Assembly (NCBI RefSeq): GCF_913566895.1
Contig: NZ_CAJYCN010000001.1
Span: 248,001 to 312,000, forward strand
DNA from: Listeria ilorinensis
Lineage (GTDB): Bacteria; Bacillota; Bacilli; Lactobacillales; Listeriaceae
Length of the DNA stretch: 64,000 nt
Direction of reading: 5' to 3'
Both the position numbers and the translations under genes were made by a program. The notes beneath the pieces were generated by a model, which did not search any database, was not told the origin of the DNA, and saw only the letters and a list, made by a program, of their open reading frames with translations. Positions 33,980 through 41,328 of this stretch are shown here, one piece after another (positions within the stretch are counted from its first letter, which is position 1; the number at the start of each line of letters is the position of its first letter).

Positions 33980-34897
33980 GTGTTTCTTTTTCCCTTTTTC
34001 TCTAACAATAACTAACCAAAAAACGACACTCACCACCAAGTAAAATGCCCCAATAAAGAGAACAATCATTTGATCTGATTGAAGCCATTCATTCGGTACA
34101 TATAGTGCCATCAAACTCAATGAAAATGTTGAAAAGAGAAAAAAGACAATCCAGCTCATCATAGGATGTCGTTCATAAATAGAGTGCTCACATTTTTCTC
34201 TATCTTCACAATTACAAGATCGAAGTGGCTTGTTAGAAAGTTTGGCAATCCCTTCCATCAATGCAAAAATTACCAAAGCTAATCCCAGCAAAATCAAACT
34301 ACACGTAATCAATACTCTTGGTAGTGGCATTTCTTTACTTTGCAAACTTAAAATAGATTCTGCCAAAGTTTCAAACCCACCTAGCAGTCCGAACATCAAT
34401 GCAGAAAAAATGCCTAAAATTGCGATAAACTCCGTATAAATCTGTCCTTTGATTTTTTCCATTTTTTCTAATTCTACTTTTGCTCTTTCACTCGTCTCTT
34501 TTACATTTTTAACAGAATTATCAATATGTTGTTTTTGCACAAAAGCTAGAATTGTGTGGGTCGCAATTTTTTGCCGAAACTTGTCAATTTCTGATGAATC
34601 AACATCATCATACCTATCTTTAGTAACAGCATAATCAATGAGACTATTAATATTCCTAATAAAAATGTCACTCTCGTAGTTATTTGTCGATTCAAATACT
34701 GCTTCTGTAACCAAATAATATGGTATTCTTCGTTCAATTAAAAACTCACTTAAGATCTTAAAAGCATTTTCCAAATCTTGTGATTCTAAAACATACTCGG
34801 TCAAAAACCTCATTAATGCTTTCTTTGCTTCCTGTGTTGCTAAGTTAGTTGAGAATTCTTGGACAATATCATTCACTGATTGAAAACTTTTTTTCAT
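33965..34897 (-). CDS. four-TM membrane protein with a Cys/His cluster; candidate toxin/effector partner of Panacea protein
   Basis: A 310-aa protein that I do not recognise by family. Residues 1-127 are helical and soluble, 128-150 form a charged, coiled-coil-like stretch, and four TM segments lie near 154-175, 194-216, 247-267 and 276-297. Between TM2 and TM3 is CNCEDREKCEH (Cys228, Cys230, Cys236, His238), a possible metal site. The C-terminus is very basic (KGKKKHKKAG). Its start overlaps the Panacea-domain gene by 4 bp. Panacea proteins are antitoxins for diverse toxins, some of them membrane-active, so this is probably the toxin or defence effector; that is inference. The pair looks AT-richer than its neighbours. 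Confidence 0.75.
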   Translation of the reverse strand: MKKSFQSVNDIVQEFSTNLATQEAKKALMRFLTEYVLESQDLENAFKILSEFLIERRIPYYLVTEAVFESTNNYESDIFIRNINSLIDYAVTKDRYDDVDSSEIDKFRQKIATHTILAFVQKQHIDNSVKNVKETSERAKVELEKMEKIKGQIYTEFIAILGIFSALMFGLLGGFETLAESILSLQSKEMPLPRVLITCSLILLGLALVIFALMEGIAKLSNKPLRSCNCEDREKCEHSIYERHPMMSWIVFFLFSTFSLSLMALYVPNEWLQSDQMIVLFIGAFYLVVSVVFWLVIVREKGKKKHKKAG

Positions 34898-35382
34898 AGA
34901 ATAGGATGTTCTGAAAAATACTTCTTGATTTCTTTATTTGTATAAAGCAAATGCCTAGCTCCTGAATTAATATCGTCTCTATATTTCTCCCACATAGGCT
35001 GCTGATGTGTTTTCTCAACTAAAGCAAAATCTTTTTCTTTCTTGAAATGGGCAATAATTTTATCTAACAAAATTCGATCTTCTTGTTCAATAATCGACTC
35101 ATCAAAATCTTCTATTTGCACTTCTCCATCTTCATTAAGAAAAATTCGCTTTTGAGGAGAAATTTTTTCACTTCCGTAATCTTTAAAATTATGGTAAACC
35201 TCTGGAATAACTGGTCCAAGACGCCATTTTTCTATACCTTCATGAAATAAGCATTTATTCGAAGTCGCTAGTTTCTCTCCAAACGCAAAATACAAGAGTT
35301 TTTGTACTCTTAGATTAGTTGGTTCTGTATCTTTTTTAATGATGTAATTTGCAACATCTATAGCGTTATAAGGTGCTCCCAT
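34894..35382 (-). CDS. Panacea-domain (DUF4065/SocA-like) protein, probable antitoxin
   Basis: A 162-aa protein of the Panacea/DUF4065 family. The family pattern is complete: NAIDVANYIIKK, then NLRVQKLLYFAFGEKL, then EGIEKWRLGPVIPEVYHNFKDYG, then an acidic loop and the final helix. Panacea domains neutralise many unrelated toxins (PanAT systems), and SocA acts as a proteolytic adaptor. It is first in a two-gene operon, with the 4-TM gene overlapping by 4 bp. RBS AAGGAGAG is near ATG at 35382. A LexA-like box lies about 75 bases upstream. It is not part of the Listeria core order as I know it. Confidence 0.88.
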   Translation of the reverse strand: MGAPYNAIDVANYIIKKDTEPTNLRVQKLLYFAFGEKLATSNKCLFHEGIEKWRLGPVIPEVYHNFKDYGSEKISPQKRIFLNEDGEVQIEDFDESIIEQEDRILLDKIIAHFKKEKDFALVEKTHQQPMWEKYRDDINSGARHLLYTNKEIKKYFSEHPIL

Positions 35383-35410
35383 CTCAATCTCTCCTTCATT
35401 ATTCTACTTA

Positions 35411-35440
35411 AATATAGCATTATTTCATATTTGGTGTAAA
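35411..35440 (-). promoter_or_regulatory. promoter of the Panacea operon
   Basis: On the minus strand -35 TTTACA (35440-35435) and -10 TATATT (35416-35411) are 18 bases apart. Confidence 0.55.
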
Positions 35441-35453
35441 CAGACATAAAAAG

Positions 35454-35466
35454 CGAACATGTGTTC
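35454..35466. promoter_or_regulatory. LexA (SOS) box-like palindrome upstream of the Panacea operon
   Basis: CGAACATGTGTTC fits the Gram-positive LexA consensus CGAAC-RNRY-GTTC at every position. It lies 14 bases upstream of the -35, which is less usual than a site inside the promoter. Confidence 0.6.
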
Positions 35467-35513
35467 TTTTTTATTTTACCACATCTCCCTCCCAATTCCA
35501 ATCCTTTTTCCCA

Positions 35514-35542
35514 CAAAAAAACGAAGCTCCGCAGAACCTCGT
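35514..35542 (-). terminator. terminator of the transaldolase gene
   Basis: On the minus strand ACGAGGTTC pairs with GAGCTTCGT (two G-U pairs) around TGCG and is followed by seven T. Confidence 0.8.
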
Positions 35543-35553
35543 CTCATTTCCTA

Positions 35554-36234
35554 CTACAACTCATCAATTGGCATATCTTCTCCAAAAACCGTTGCCCAAT
35601 CTGTATTAAAATCAGCGACCGCTTTTGAAATAGATGGCATTGCCAGCGCCTGATCAAGAATATCAGCACCCATCGTTGCCGCCTGAGCACCCGCAGCAAA
35701 AGCCGCATTTACCTGTCCCACATTTTTGAAACTAGCCGCCAAAATCTTGCTCGGTTTCTCATACCTATCAATCATCTCCGCAAATTCAGCAATCACCTGC
35801 CGTGGCTCAATATTCAAATTCTCCATTCGGTTAAAATAAGGCGCTAAATAATCCGCCCCTGCCGCCATTGCCAAATAGCCCTGAAACGAAGAGTAGATAG
35901 CCGTTGCCGTGATATTTGCACCTTCTTCTTTCAACCGCTTGATCGCCTTCAAACCAACTGGATTCACAGGTACTTTAATATATACTCCTCCCTCGATTTT
36001 TGTTCGAATCGCCTCTGCTTCACGCAAGATTCCATCAAAATCAACCGCTGTCACCTGTACATGCAAAGAAGCCTGTTTGCCAATAATTTGTTTGATTTCT
36101 TTCATATGATCAAAAAAAGCAATCTTTCCTTCTTTCTTAATAATAGATGGATTGGAAGTAACCCCACTCAGCTCAATCATTTCCGCATATCTTTCAATAT
36201 CTGCCAAATGAATCGTATCCAACATAAATTCCAT
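35554..36234 (-). CDS. FSA-type transaldolase / fructose-6-phosphate aldolase
   Basis: A 226-aa class I aldolase of the small transaldolase family. The N-terminus MLDTIHLADIERY and GVTSNPSI are typical, the Schiff-base lysine is Lys87 in VYIKVPVNPVGL, and QGYLAMAAGADYLAPYFNRM closes the active site. The family covers transaldolase and fructose-6-phosphate aldolase; sequence alone does not separate them. ATG at 36234 with AAAGGAG is chosen over an upstream extension to 36417, which would run through the operators. It is controlled by the SorC-type regulator next door. Confidence 0.92.
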   Translation of the reverse strand: MEFMLDTIHLADIERYAEMIELSGVTSNPSIIKKEGKIAFFDHMKEIKQIIGKQASLHVQVTAVDFDGILREAEAIRTKIEGGVYIKVPVNPVGLKAIKRLKEEGANITATAIYSSFQGYLAMAAGADYLAPYFNRMENLNIEPRQVIAEFAEMIDRYEKPSKILAASFKNVGQVNAAFAAGAQAATMGADILDQALAMPSISKAVADFNTDWATVFGEDMPIDEL

Positions 36235-36250
36235 AACAAAAACAACTCCT

Positions 36251-36264
36251 TTGCACATTTGTGC
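36251..36264. promoter_or_regulatory. operator 1 of the SorC-type regulator
   Basis: TTGCACATTTGTGC lies just upstream of the transaldolase ribosome site. Its arms TGCACA/TGTGC are the same as in operator 2. Confidence 0.75.
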
Positions 36265-36376
36265 GTATTTATAATTGCATTCTAGCATGTTGTTTTTGAA
36301 AATGGCATATAAAAATCTGCTAAATAACCAAAAACCGCTTAAGTAATAGCCCTCCCAAACAGAATCCGACCAAAAC

Positions 36377-36390
36377 TGCACATTTGTGCA
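36377..36390. promoter_or_regulatory. operator 2 of the SorC-type regulator
   Basis: TGCACATTTGTGCA is a palindrome with arms TGCACA/TGTGCA, 125 bp (about 12 helical turns) from operator 1. This suits looping by a tetrameric regulator. Confidence 0.75.
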
Positions 36391-36398
36391 ATTCCAAT

Positions 36399-37343
36399 TT
36401 ATTTTGTCAAACGCCAAATTTCTCTAGCCGTTTCCTCATCTGTCACCAATGTATTGATGTACTTTCCAGTCAGGAGTCCTACAATTGCACGTGCCTTCTT
36501 TTTCGACTGAGCGATTCCGACTGCATGCGGCACATTTCGCAATTTTTCTAGCCCTATACTGATCGTACGGTCATATAAATCTCCTTTAATAACTTTCCCA
36601 TCACGATTAAAAAAGTGACAACAGCAATCCCCTATAGCCTCTTGAAGTCGCAATTCTTCCCGATCCTTTTCTGTCAGCAAATCCCGCCATTGACTTTTCT
36701 TGGACGAAAGTGGCCCTCCAATTCCTACCAGCGCTATATTGACCTTCTCCCAATACTGCACTAGCTCCTGAAAATATCCAGACTTCATAATCCCATCACG
36801 AAGTTTCTTGGATTCCTGTACCACCGAAGCATTGATAAAAATACTTTTGCCATGAAAATGTCGTGCCATATCATAGACAATCGCATTCACATGATACTGC
36901 ACATTTACAGAACTTGGCCCACCCACAAGCGGCACAAAAGTTGTATCCGTTTTCCGCACCATATCTAACTTACCGATCATTTCCGCCAAAGTAGATCCCC
37001 AGGCAAGCCCAACAACATCATGCGGCTGAATGATTTTTTGCAAATAATAAGCTGCCTCCTGTGCAATATCCGTCTCCTGCCCGTCCGGTACAATGATCAA
37101 CTCCTTCAGCCCATAATGCTGCTTGATCGACGTCTCCAAATCAAAAAGCGCCTTATCAAAATGATGCACATGCACTTCCACAATCCCTAATTCACGTGCC
37201 TGCTGCAGCATCCGGCTGATCGTCGTTCGATAAACAGATAATTCACGTGCAATCTCTTCCTGCGTCCGATTTTCAACATAATATAAATAAGCTGCTTTAG
37301 CCATCAGCCTTTTCTTATCATCCCGCATGTCATTAAGCCTCAT
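36399..37343 (-). CDS. SorC/DeoR-type sugar-binding transcriptional regulator
   Basis: A 314-aa protein. The N-terminal HTH reads AAYLYYVENRTQEEIARELSVYRTTISRMLQQARELGIV, as in SorC and DeoR of Bacillus. The C-terminal effector domain has VVGLAWGSTLAEMIG, PLVGGPSS, ALVGIGGP and the final HAVGIAQSKKKARAIVGLLTGKYINTLVTDE, all typical of the SorC sugar-phosphate-binding fold. It lies upstream of the transaldolase with two matching palindromes between them. The effector is probably a phosphorylated sugar, as for relatives. Its start overlaps the acetyltransferase gene by 4 bp. Confidence 0.92.
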   Translation of the reverse strand: MRLNDMRDDKKRLMAKAAYLYYVENRTQEEIARELSVYRTTISRMLQQARELGIVEVHVHHFDKALFDLETSIKQHYGLKELIIVPDGQETDIAQEAAYYLQKIIQPHDVVGLAWGSTLAEMIGKLDMVRKTDTTFVPLVGGPSSVNVQYHVNAIVYDMARHFHGKSIFINASVVQESKKLRDGIMKSGYFQELVQYWEKVNIALVGIGGPLSSKKSQWRDLLTEKDREELRLQEAIGDCCCHFFNRDGKVIKGDLYDRTISIGLEKLRNVPHAVGIAQSKKKARAIVGLLTGKYINTLVTDEETAREIWRLTK

Positions 37344-37882
37344 TCCGATTTTTTAATATAAGCATACATCAGCACATCACAAAATCGCTCGCCAATTTTT
37401 TCATAATCATGCAGCTTCCCTTCCAATTTGAAGCCCATTTTCTCTAGAAGCATGATCGAATCTTGATTGCGCGGATCGACCTTCGCCTCCACCCGGTGCA
37501 GCGCAAACTTATGAATTCCAAAATCAATCAACGCAACCACAGCCTCCGTCGCATAACCTTTTTTCCAAAATTTAGTCCCCAAATCATAGGCAATTTCTGC
37601 CCGCTTATTTTCCCGATCAATATAATTAAAACCGCATGTACCAATGATTTCTCCCGTAGCTCTTAAAACAATTACACAGCGCAGCGCCTTTCCCTCAAGT
37701 TCCAACTGCCGCATCATCCGAATCATTTCCTCCACAGGTTCCATTGACTCAAACGACCCAATATTCATATATCGTGTCACCGCATCATCCGACCAATAGC
37801 CAAACAACACAGCCGTATCCTGAACAGTCATCTCACTCAAAAACAGCCGCTCCGTCTCCGCCAACTGCTTACGTGCGCTCAT
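37340..37882 (-). CDS. GNAT acetyltransferase (RimJ/RimL type)
   Basis: A 180-aa GCN5-related acetyltransferase. AETERLFLSEMTVQDT opens the domain; FWKKGYATEAVVALIDFGI is the acetyl-CoA site; NQDSIMLLEKMGFKLEG is the conserved C-terminal helix. Substrate unknown; relatives modify ribosomal proteins or antibiotics. Of two close ATGs the second (37882) has GGGAGGA at proper distance and is chosen. It is cotranscribed with the SorC-type regulator. Confidence 0.9.
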   Translation of the reverse strand: MSARKQLAETERLFLSEMTVQDTAVLFGYWSDDAVTRYMNIGSFESMEPVEEMIRMMRQLELEGKALRCVIVLRATGEIIGTCGFNYIDRENKRAEIAYDLGTKFWKKGYATEAVVALIDFGIHKFALHRVEAKVDPRNQDSIMLLEKMGFKLEGKLHDYEKIGERFCDVLMYAYIKKSE

Positions 37883-38002
37883 GTACATTCCTCCCTCTCA
37901 TTTCACTTATACCACGAGTATAACTTACTTTTATTTTTTTGAAAATTATTCCCTCTCTCCCATCAGAAACATCATCATGATTTTTATAAGCCAAAAATAA
38001 AT

Positions 38003-38018
38003 TGTTTCACGTGAAACA
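38003..38018. promoter_or_regulatory. parS site 3
   Basis: TGTTTCACGTGAAACA, a perfect 16-bp parS, lies in a 600-base gap between the acetyltransferase gene and jag, about 3.3 kb from the first DnaA box. Confidence 0.93.
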
Positions 38019-38065
38019 TTCCAACCCAAAAGTCTCAATCGACAAATAATCGATCAAGGCTTTTT

Positions 38066-38202
38066 CTAAATATGCAGATAAACAGCACCCAATAGACCTG
38101 TGTCATTTCCTAACTTCGCCTGCCGCAATAAAAATTTCTCACGCAGCTGCGGGAAAACATACTGATTGATGCGCTGCTGTAATAGTAATAGAAAAACTCA
38201 TT
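38066..38202 (-). pseudogene. ROK-family sugar kinase remnant
   Basis: On the minus strand the frame ending at TAG (38068-38066) reads QQRINQYVFPQLREKF then RQAKLGNDTGLLGAVYLHI. The end A-LGNDTGLLGA-YL is the C-terminus of ROK kinases. About 100 bases upstream there is a good ribosome site (AAGGAGGGA) and ATG (38192-38190) in another frame, giving only 20 codons. This looks like a kinase gene with a large internal deletion, leaving start region and tail. The stretch 38205-38398 is AT-rich, with no gene visible. Confidence 0.6.
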
Positions 38203-38398
38203 CTATCTCCCTCCTTAGATCACAAAATTGCTTACTCAGCCAGCATTTTGAAAAAGCGCATCTCTTAAATATAGAGCTTACAAATATTCGTATTTATTCA
38301 CTTCCCTCCGCTCTCTCTATCTCAGCAATCCCCCCTTTTTTAGACTGCTTTTATTTTAATGAAAACAAGTAAAATTTATTATCTCATCATTTTCAGAC

Positions 38399-38439
38399 AA
38401 AAAAAGAAGATAAAATTTCTTCATTCATTTTTATCTTCC
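38399..38439 (-). terminator. terminator (second of a tandem pair after jag)
   Basis: On the minus strand GAAGATAAAA (38438-38429) pairs with TTTTATCTTC (38415-38406) and is followed by seven T. Confidence 0.75.
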
Positions 38440-38442
38440 AAT

Positions 38443-38478
38443 AAAAAAACTGACCACCTGAAAACAGGTAGCCAGTTT
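38443..38478 (-). terminator. terminator of the rnpA-yidC-jag operon
   Basis: On the minus strand AACTGGCTACCTG pairs with CAGGTGGTCAGTT (G-U and one mismatch) around TTTT, followed by seven T. Confidence 0.88.
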
Positions 38479-38485
38479 CTATTAT

Positions 38486-39103
38486 TTATTTAACTGATTT
38501 AATCACCACGTATCGGTACGGATCTCGTCCCTCCGAATGTGTCTCGATTTTTTCATTTTCACTCAAAATCGCATGAATGATTTTACGCTCAAAAGAAGGC
38601 ATGGGCTCCAGATGAACAGGACGGTGAGTTTTAATGGCCTTATCCGCCATTTTTTTAGCAAGATTAGAAAGTGTTTCAAAGCGACGTTCTCGATAATCCC
38701 CCACATTGACAATGATATTACGGTACTGTTCACTGCCCTTGTTCGCAATCAGCTGTGTCAGATATTGGAGTGCATTCAGCGTTTGACCATGTTTTCCGAT
38801 CAAAAGTCCCAAATTATCTCCTGTTACTTGCAAATGGACATCTTTTCCTTCTTCTTTCATGTCAATCGTGATTTGAGCACCCATTTTTTCCGCAACGTCC
38901 AACAAATACGCCACTGCATTTTGAATACCGTCTTCTTTTTCAATAACCTTAACCATGGCCAAGCGGGAACCAATACCAAAAATACCTTTTTTCCCTTCGT
39001 CCATGATTTCCACTTCAACCTTATCACGTGTGGTATCTAATTCGCGAAGTGCATTTTCAATAGCTTCTTCAACAGTTTGACCTTGTGCAGTTATATCTCT
39101 CAC
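38486..39103 (-). CDS. jag: Jag/KhpB RNA-binding protein
   Basis: A 205-aa cytoplasmic RNA-binding protein. Residues 1-52 are the Jag-N domain with the KKGIFGIGSRLAMVKV motif, 80-150 a KH domain with GLLIGKHGQTLNALQYL, and 150-205 an R3H domain (SFERKIIHAILSENEKIETHSEG). KhpB pairs with KhpA and affects cell elongation and RNA levels in Firmicutes. Start is GTG, overlapping the yidC stop by 4 bp (GTGA). The position next to yidC is conserved. Confidence 0.95.
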   Translation of the reverse strand: MRDITAQGQTVEEAIENALRELDTTRDKVEVEIMDEGKKGIFGIGSRLAMVKVIEKEDGIQNAVAYLLDVAEKMGAQITIDMKEEGKDVHLQVTGDNLGLLIGKHGQTLNALQYLTQLIANKGSEQYRNIIVNVGDYRERRFETLSNLAKKMADKAIKTHRPVHLEPMPSFERKIIHAILSENEKIETHSEGRDPYRYVVIKSVK

Positions 39104-39963
39104 TTTCTCTTCTTACCTCCTTTTTTCGATGCTTTCATATTTGATGCTTTTTTCTTAAGACGTGTTTCCTCAATAATGGCTGCCTCTGCCGCTTCTTGCT
39201 CGCGTCTCGCCTTAAACGGATTATTGAACACCAAAGTTTGTCCGATCGTAAATACGTTACCAATAATCCAGTATAGAGCCAGTGCACTCGGCATCGTCAG
39301 TGCCATAATGAAAATCATGACTGGCATCACATAAATGATTGCTGCCATTGATTTATTCTGTTGTGTTTGACCCATCATGGATACTTTTGAAGACAAGAAT
39401 GTTGTCACTGCCGCAATAATCGGCAAAATGTAGAACGGATCCGGATTACCCAATGTCATCCATAAGAAATGACCTGTAAAGATATCCTGCGTCCGATAAA
39501 TTGCCTGATAAAAGCCCATCAAAATCGGCATTTGAATAATAAGCGGCAAACAACCCATCATTGGATTGACACCGTTATCCTGATACAGGCGCATCGTTTC
39601 CTGTTGTAATTTTTGTTTCGTTTCATTATCCTTAGAAGAATATTTTGTTTGAAGTTCTTTCATCTTCGGCTGTAGTTTTGTCATTGCTTTTTGACTCTTG
39701 ATTTGTTTAACAGATAACGGAAGAATCAATAAACGCACCAAAATTGTTACGACAATGATCCCCATCGCAAAGTTTCCACCGAATAGATTAGCAAACCAAG
39801 TAATCACCCATGAAAGCGGATAAACGATATAATGGCTCCAAATCCCTGGTGAATCAGATGTAACTGGATCCGTCGAATAACCACATCCTGTAAGAATCGC
39901 CATCAATGCTACGATCAGTCCAGCAATCAAGATCTTTTTCTTGAATTGTTTCCTTTTTTTCAA
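39100..39963 (-). CDS. yidC: YidC/SpoIIIJ membrane protein insertase
   Basis: A 287-aa insertase that places small membrane proteins into the bilayer. The N-terminus is a lipoprotein signal (MAILTGC, Cys27). The core has the Gram-positive YidC layout of five TM segments with the hydrophilic groove Arg in VVTILVRLLILPLSVKQIKSQKAM, the hairpin MKELQTKYSSKDNETKQKLQQE and NPMMGCLPLIIQMPIL. The basic C-terminus (KKASNMKASKKGGKKRK) is a ribosome contact. TTG at 39963 with GGAGG nine bases upstream gives the usual length. It is in the rnpA-yidC-jag operon. Confidence 0.95.
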   Translation of the reverse strand: MKKRKQFKKKILIAGLIVALMAILTGCGYSTDPVTSDSPGIWSHYIVYPLSWVITWFANLFGGNFAMGIIVVTILVRLLILPLSVKQIKSQKAMTKLQPKMKELQTKYSSKDNETKQKLQQETMRLYQDNGVNPMMGCLPLIIQMPILMGFYQAIYRTQDIFTGHFLWMTLGNPDPFYILPIIAAVTTFLSSKVSMMGQTQQNKSMAAIIYVMPVMIFIMALTMPSALALYWIIGNVFTIGQTLVFNNPFKARREQEAAEAAIIEETRLKKKASNMKASKKGGKKRK

Positions 39964-40002
39964 ATGATGTAACCTCCAATTCCGCCTGTTTGTAATTTCC
40001 AC

Positions 40003-40365
40003 TCATTTTGAAGCGTTTTTAGATTTTCGCTTTAAAACACGAGCAATCTTCAACACATGCACCAAACTCTTCTTAATTTCATGAAAATCCATATTGGCCG
40101 CCGGTTTTCTGGCGATAATAATATAGTCATTTCCCTGTGTCAGTTCTTCCTCCAGCTCATGAAATGCCTGCCTAATGCAACGCTTGATACGATTTCGACA
40201 GACAGCGTTTCCAATTTTTTTACTGACAGAAAGACCGATTCGAAAATGATCGTTATCCCCTCTTTTAAAGGTATAAATAACAAACTGACGATTTGCAACC
40301 GATTTTCCTTTTCTAAAAACACGCTGAAAATCATCATTTTTTTTGATTCGATATTCTTTTTTCAT
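40003..40365 (-). CDS. rnpA: ribonuclease P protein component
   Basis: A 120-aa basic protein that binds the RNase P RNA for tRNA 5' maturation. The signature [30 protein letters not shown] is intact, and the N-terminus [18 protein letters not shown] is typical. ATG at 40365 with TGAGGA upstream. It lies between rpmH and yidC as in nearly all Firmicutes. Confidence 0.96.
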   Translation of the reverse strand: MKKEYRIKKNDDFQRVFRKGKSVANRQFVIYTFKRGDNDHFRIGLSVSKKIGNAVCRNRIKRCIRQAFHELEEELTQGNDYIIIARKPAANMDFHEIKKSLVHVLKIARVLKRKSKNASK

Positions 40366-40447
40366 TATAGTCCTCATCTTCCGCTCATAATCTAGTGGGC
40401 TTTCAGAGGGGATTAAGCTTAATCCCCCTAAACGCTACCATTCAAAC

Positions 40448-40476
40448 AAAAAAACCACTGAGTCTTTTTCAGTGGT
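40448..40476 (-). terminator. hairpin between rpmH and rnpA
   Basis: On the minus strand CCACTGA pairs with TCAGTGG and is followed by seven T. It starts at the rpmH stop and would partly terminate, keeping rpmH message above rnpA. Confidence 0.75.
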
Positions 40477-40611
40477 CTACGCAGATAATACTTTTCTTCC
40501 TTTACGACGGCGTGATGCTAGTACTCTGCGGCCGTTTTTAGAACTCATACGAGAACGGAAACCATGTACTTTTTTTCTTTTACGCTTGCTTGGTTGATAT
40601 GTTCTTTTCAT
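40477..40611 (-). CDS. rpmH: ribosomal protein L34
   Basis: The 44-codon frame reads [20 protein letters not shown] and ends [10 protein letters not shown], the universal L34 sequence and length. It is part of the large ribosomal subunit. RBS GGAGGTG lies five bases before ATG (40611). A consensus promoter is 60 bases upstream. Confidence 0.98.
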   Translation of the reverse strand: MKRTYQPSKRKRKKVHGFRSRMSSKNGRRVLASRRRKGRKVLSA

Positions 40612-40668
40612 TGTTACACCTCCCATAAAAGGGTCCAATCGAATAAAATCTATTAGACAGTCTTAGAT

Positions 40669-40697
40669 ATTGTACGTAAATTTACGGTATTTGTCAA
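40669..40697 (-). promoter_or_regulatory. rpmH promoter
   Basis: On the minus strand TTGACA (40697-40692) and TACAAT (40674-40669) are 17 bases apart. The spacer has the palindrome CGTAAATTTACG. Confidence 0.85.
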
Positions 40698-40777
40698 TAG
40701 AATTCCTACACTAAATAAGAAACTCCGCTCATAATCATACCATATTTTAAGACTGAGAAAAACCTTTTTCAAAAAAT

Positions 40778-41248
40778 TTATTGAGATAAATATAAGTATT
40801 TCTGTTTTGTTGTTTTCGGAACTGGTATATCCCGCCCAGAAATCTCCACTAATAACTCCGCAAATTGACCAATTTTCTGATATTCATGCGGAAATTCAAA
40901 TTCCAATTTTTGATCAATTAAAAAATTATCTATATAATAGCTGATCCTCGGTTTAAATTCTAATAAATCTTCAATAAACCGGACAACCTTGGTAAATTTC
41001 GGTATCTCACTTTCTTCTTCCAAATCTGTAAAATGAAAAAACATGGCATAGACATGATTTTCTTTCACACTCTTTGCAAAAACTTCTTCTTTCATATGGC
41101 TTTTAAAAAAGACTGTAAAATCACGCAGGACTGCAGGCTTTCTTTTATCAAAAATCAGCAAATATCCGAAAACATCCTCAAAATCCCCGTTTTGAATGAC
41201 ACGATAAAACTCTAAATCTCTCGTATTAATCAACCGTTGAAATCTCAT
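40778..41248 (-). CDS. unrecognised 156-aa protein between rpmH and oriC
   Basis: A 156-aa soluble, charged protein with no TM segment or signal. Visible features are FEDVFGYLLIFDKRKPAVLRDFTVFFKSH, a Glu-rich loop (DLEEESEIPKF) and a basic C-terminus (PKTTKQKYLYL). I recognise no family. Third-position usage and length support a real gene; the ribosome site before ATG at 41248 is weak (GGGGGATGG further upstream). It reads away from oriC. The usual layout has rpmH and dnaA adjacent with only oriC between, so its presence here is unusual, and it might be an acquired or lineage-specific gene. Confidence 0.65.
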   Translation of the reverse strand: MRFQRLINTRDLEFYRVIQNGDFEDVFGYLLIFDKRKPAVLRDFTVFFKSHMKEEVFAKSVKENHVYAMFFHFTDLEEESEIPKFTKVVRFIEDLLEFKPRISYYIDNFLIDQKLEFEFPHEYQKIGQFAELLVEISGRDIPVPKTTKQKYLYLSQ

Positions 41249-41328
41249 TCTTCACACCATCCCCCGTTAGAATATATTTATTTTATCATAGTCATTCTTC
41301 TAACGGTGGAATAGACAAACACTCTTCT

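Noticed and set aside
33855-35466. Integrative element inserted in tRNA-Val
   Set aside because: No integrase gene and no repeat of the tRNA 3' end was found on the far side of the Panacea pair, so insertion by site-specific recombination cannot be supported.
36235-36417. Extended transaldolase start at 36417
   Set aside because: It would translate through both SorC operators; the ATG at 36234 has a good ribosome site and matches the family start.
39963-40002. N-terminal extension of yidC to 40002
   Set aside because: The added residues (MEITNRRNWRLHH) precede the ribosome site GGAGG and would spoil the lipoprotein signal; TTG at 39963 fits.
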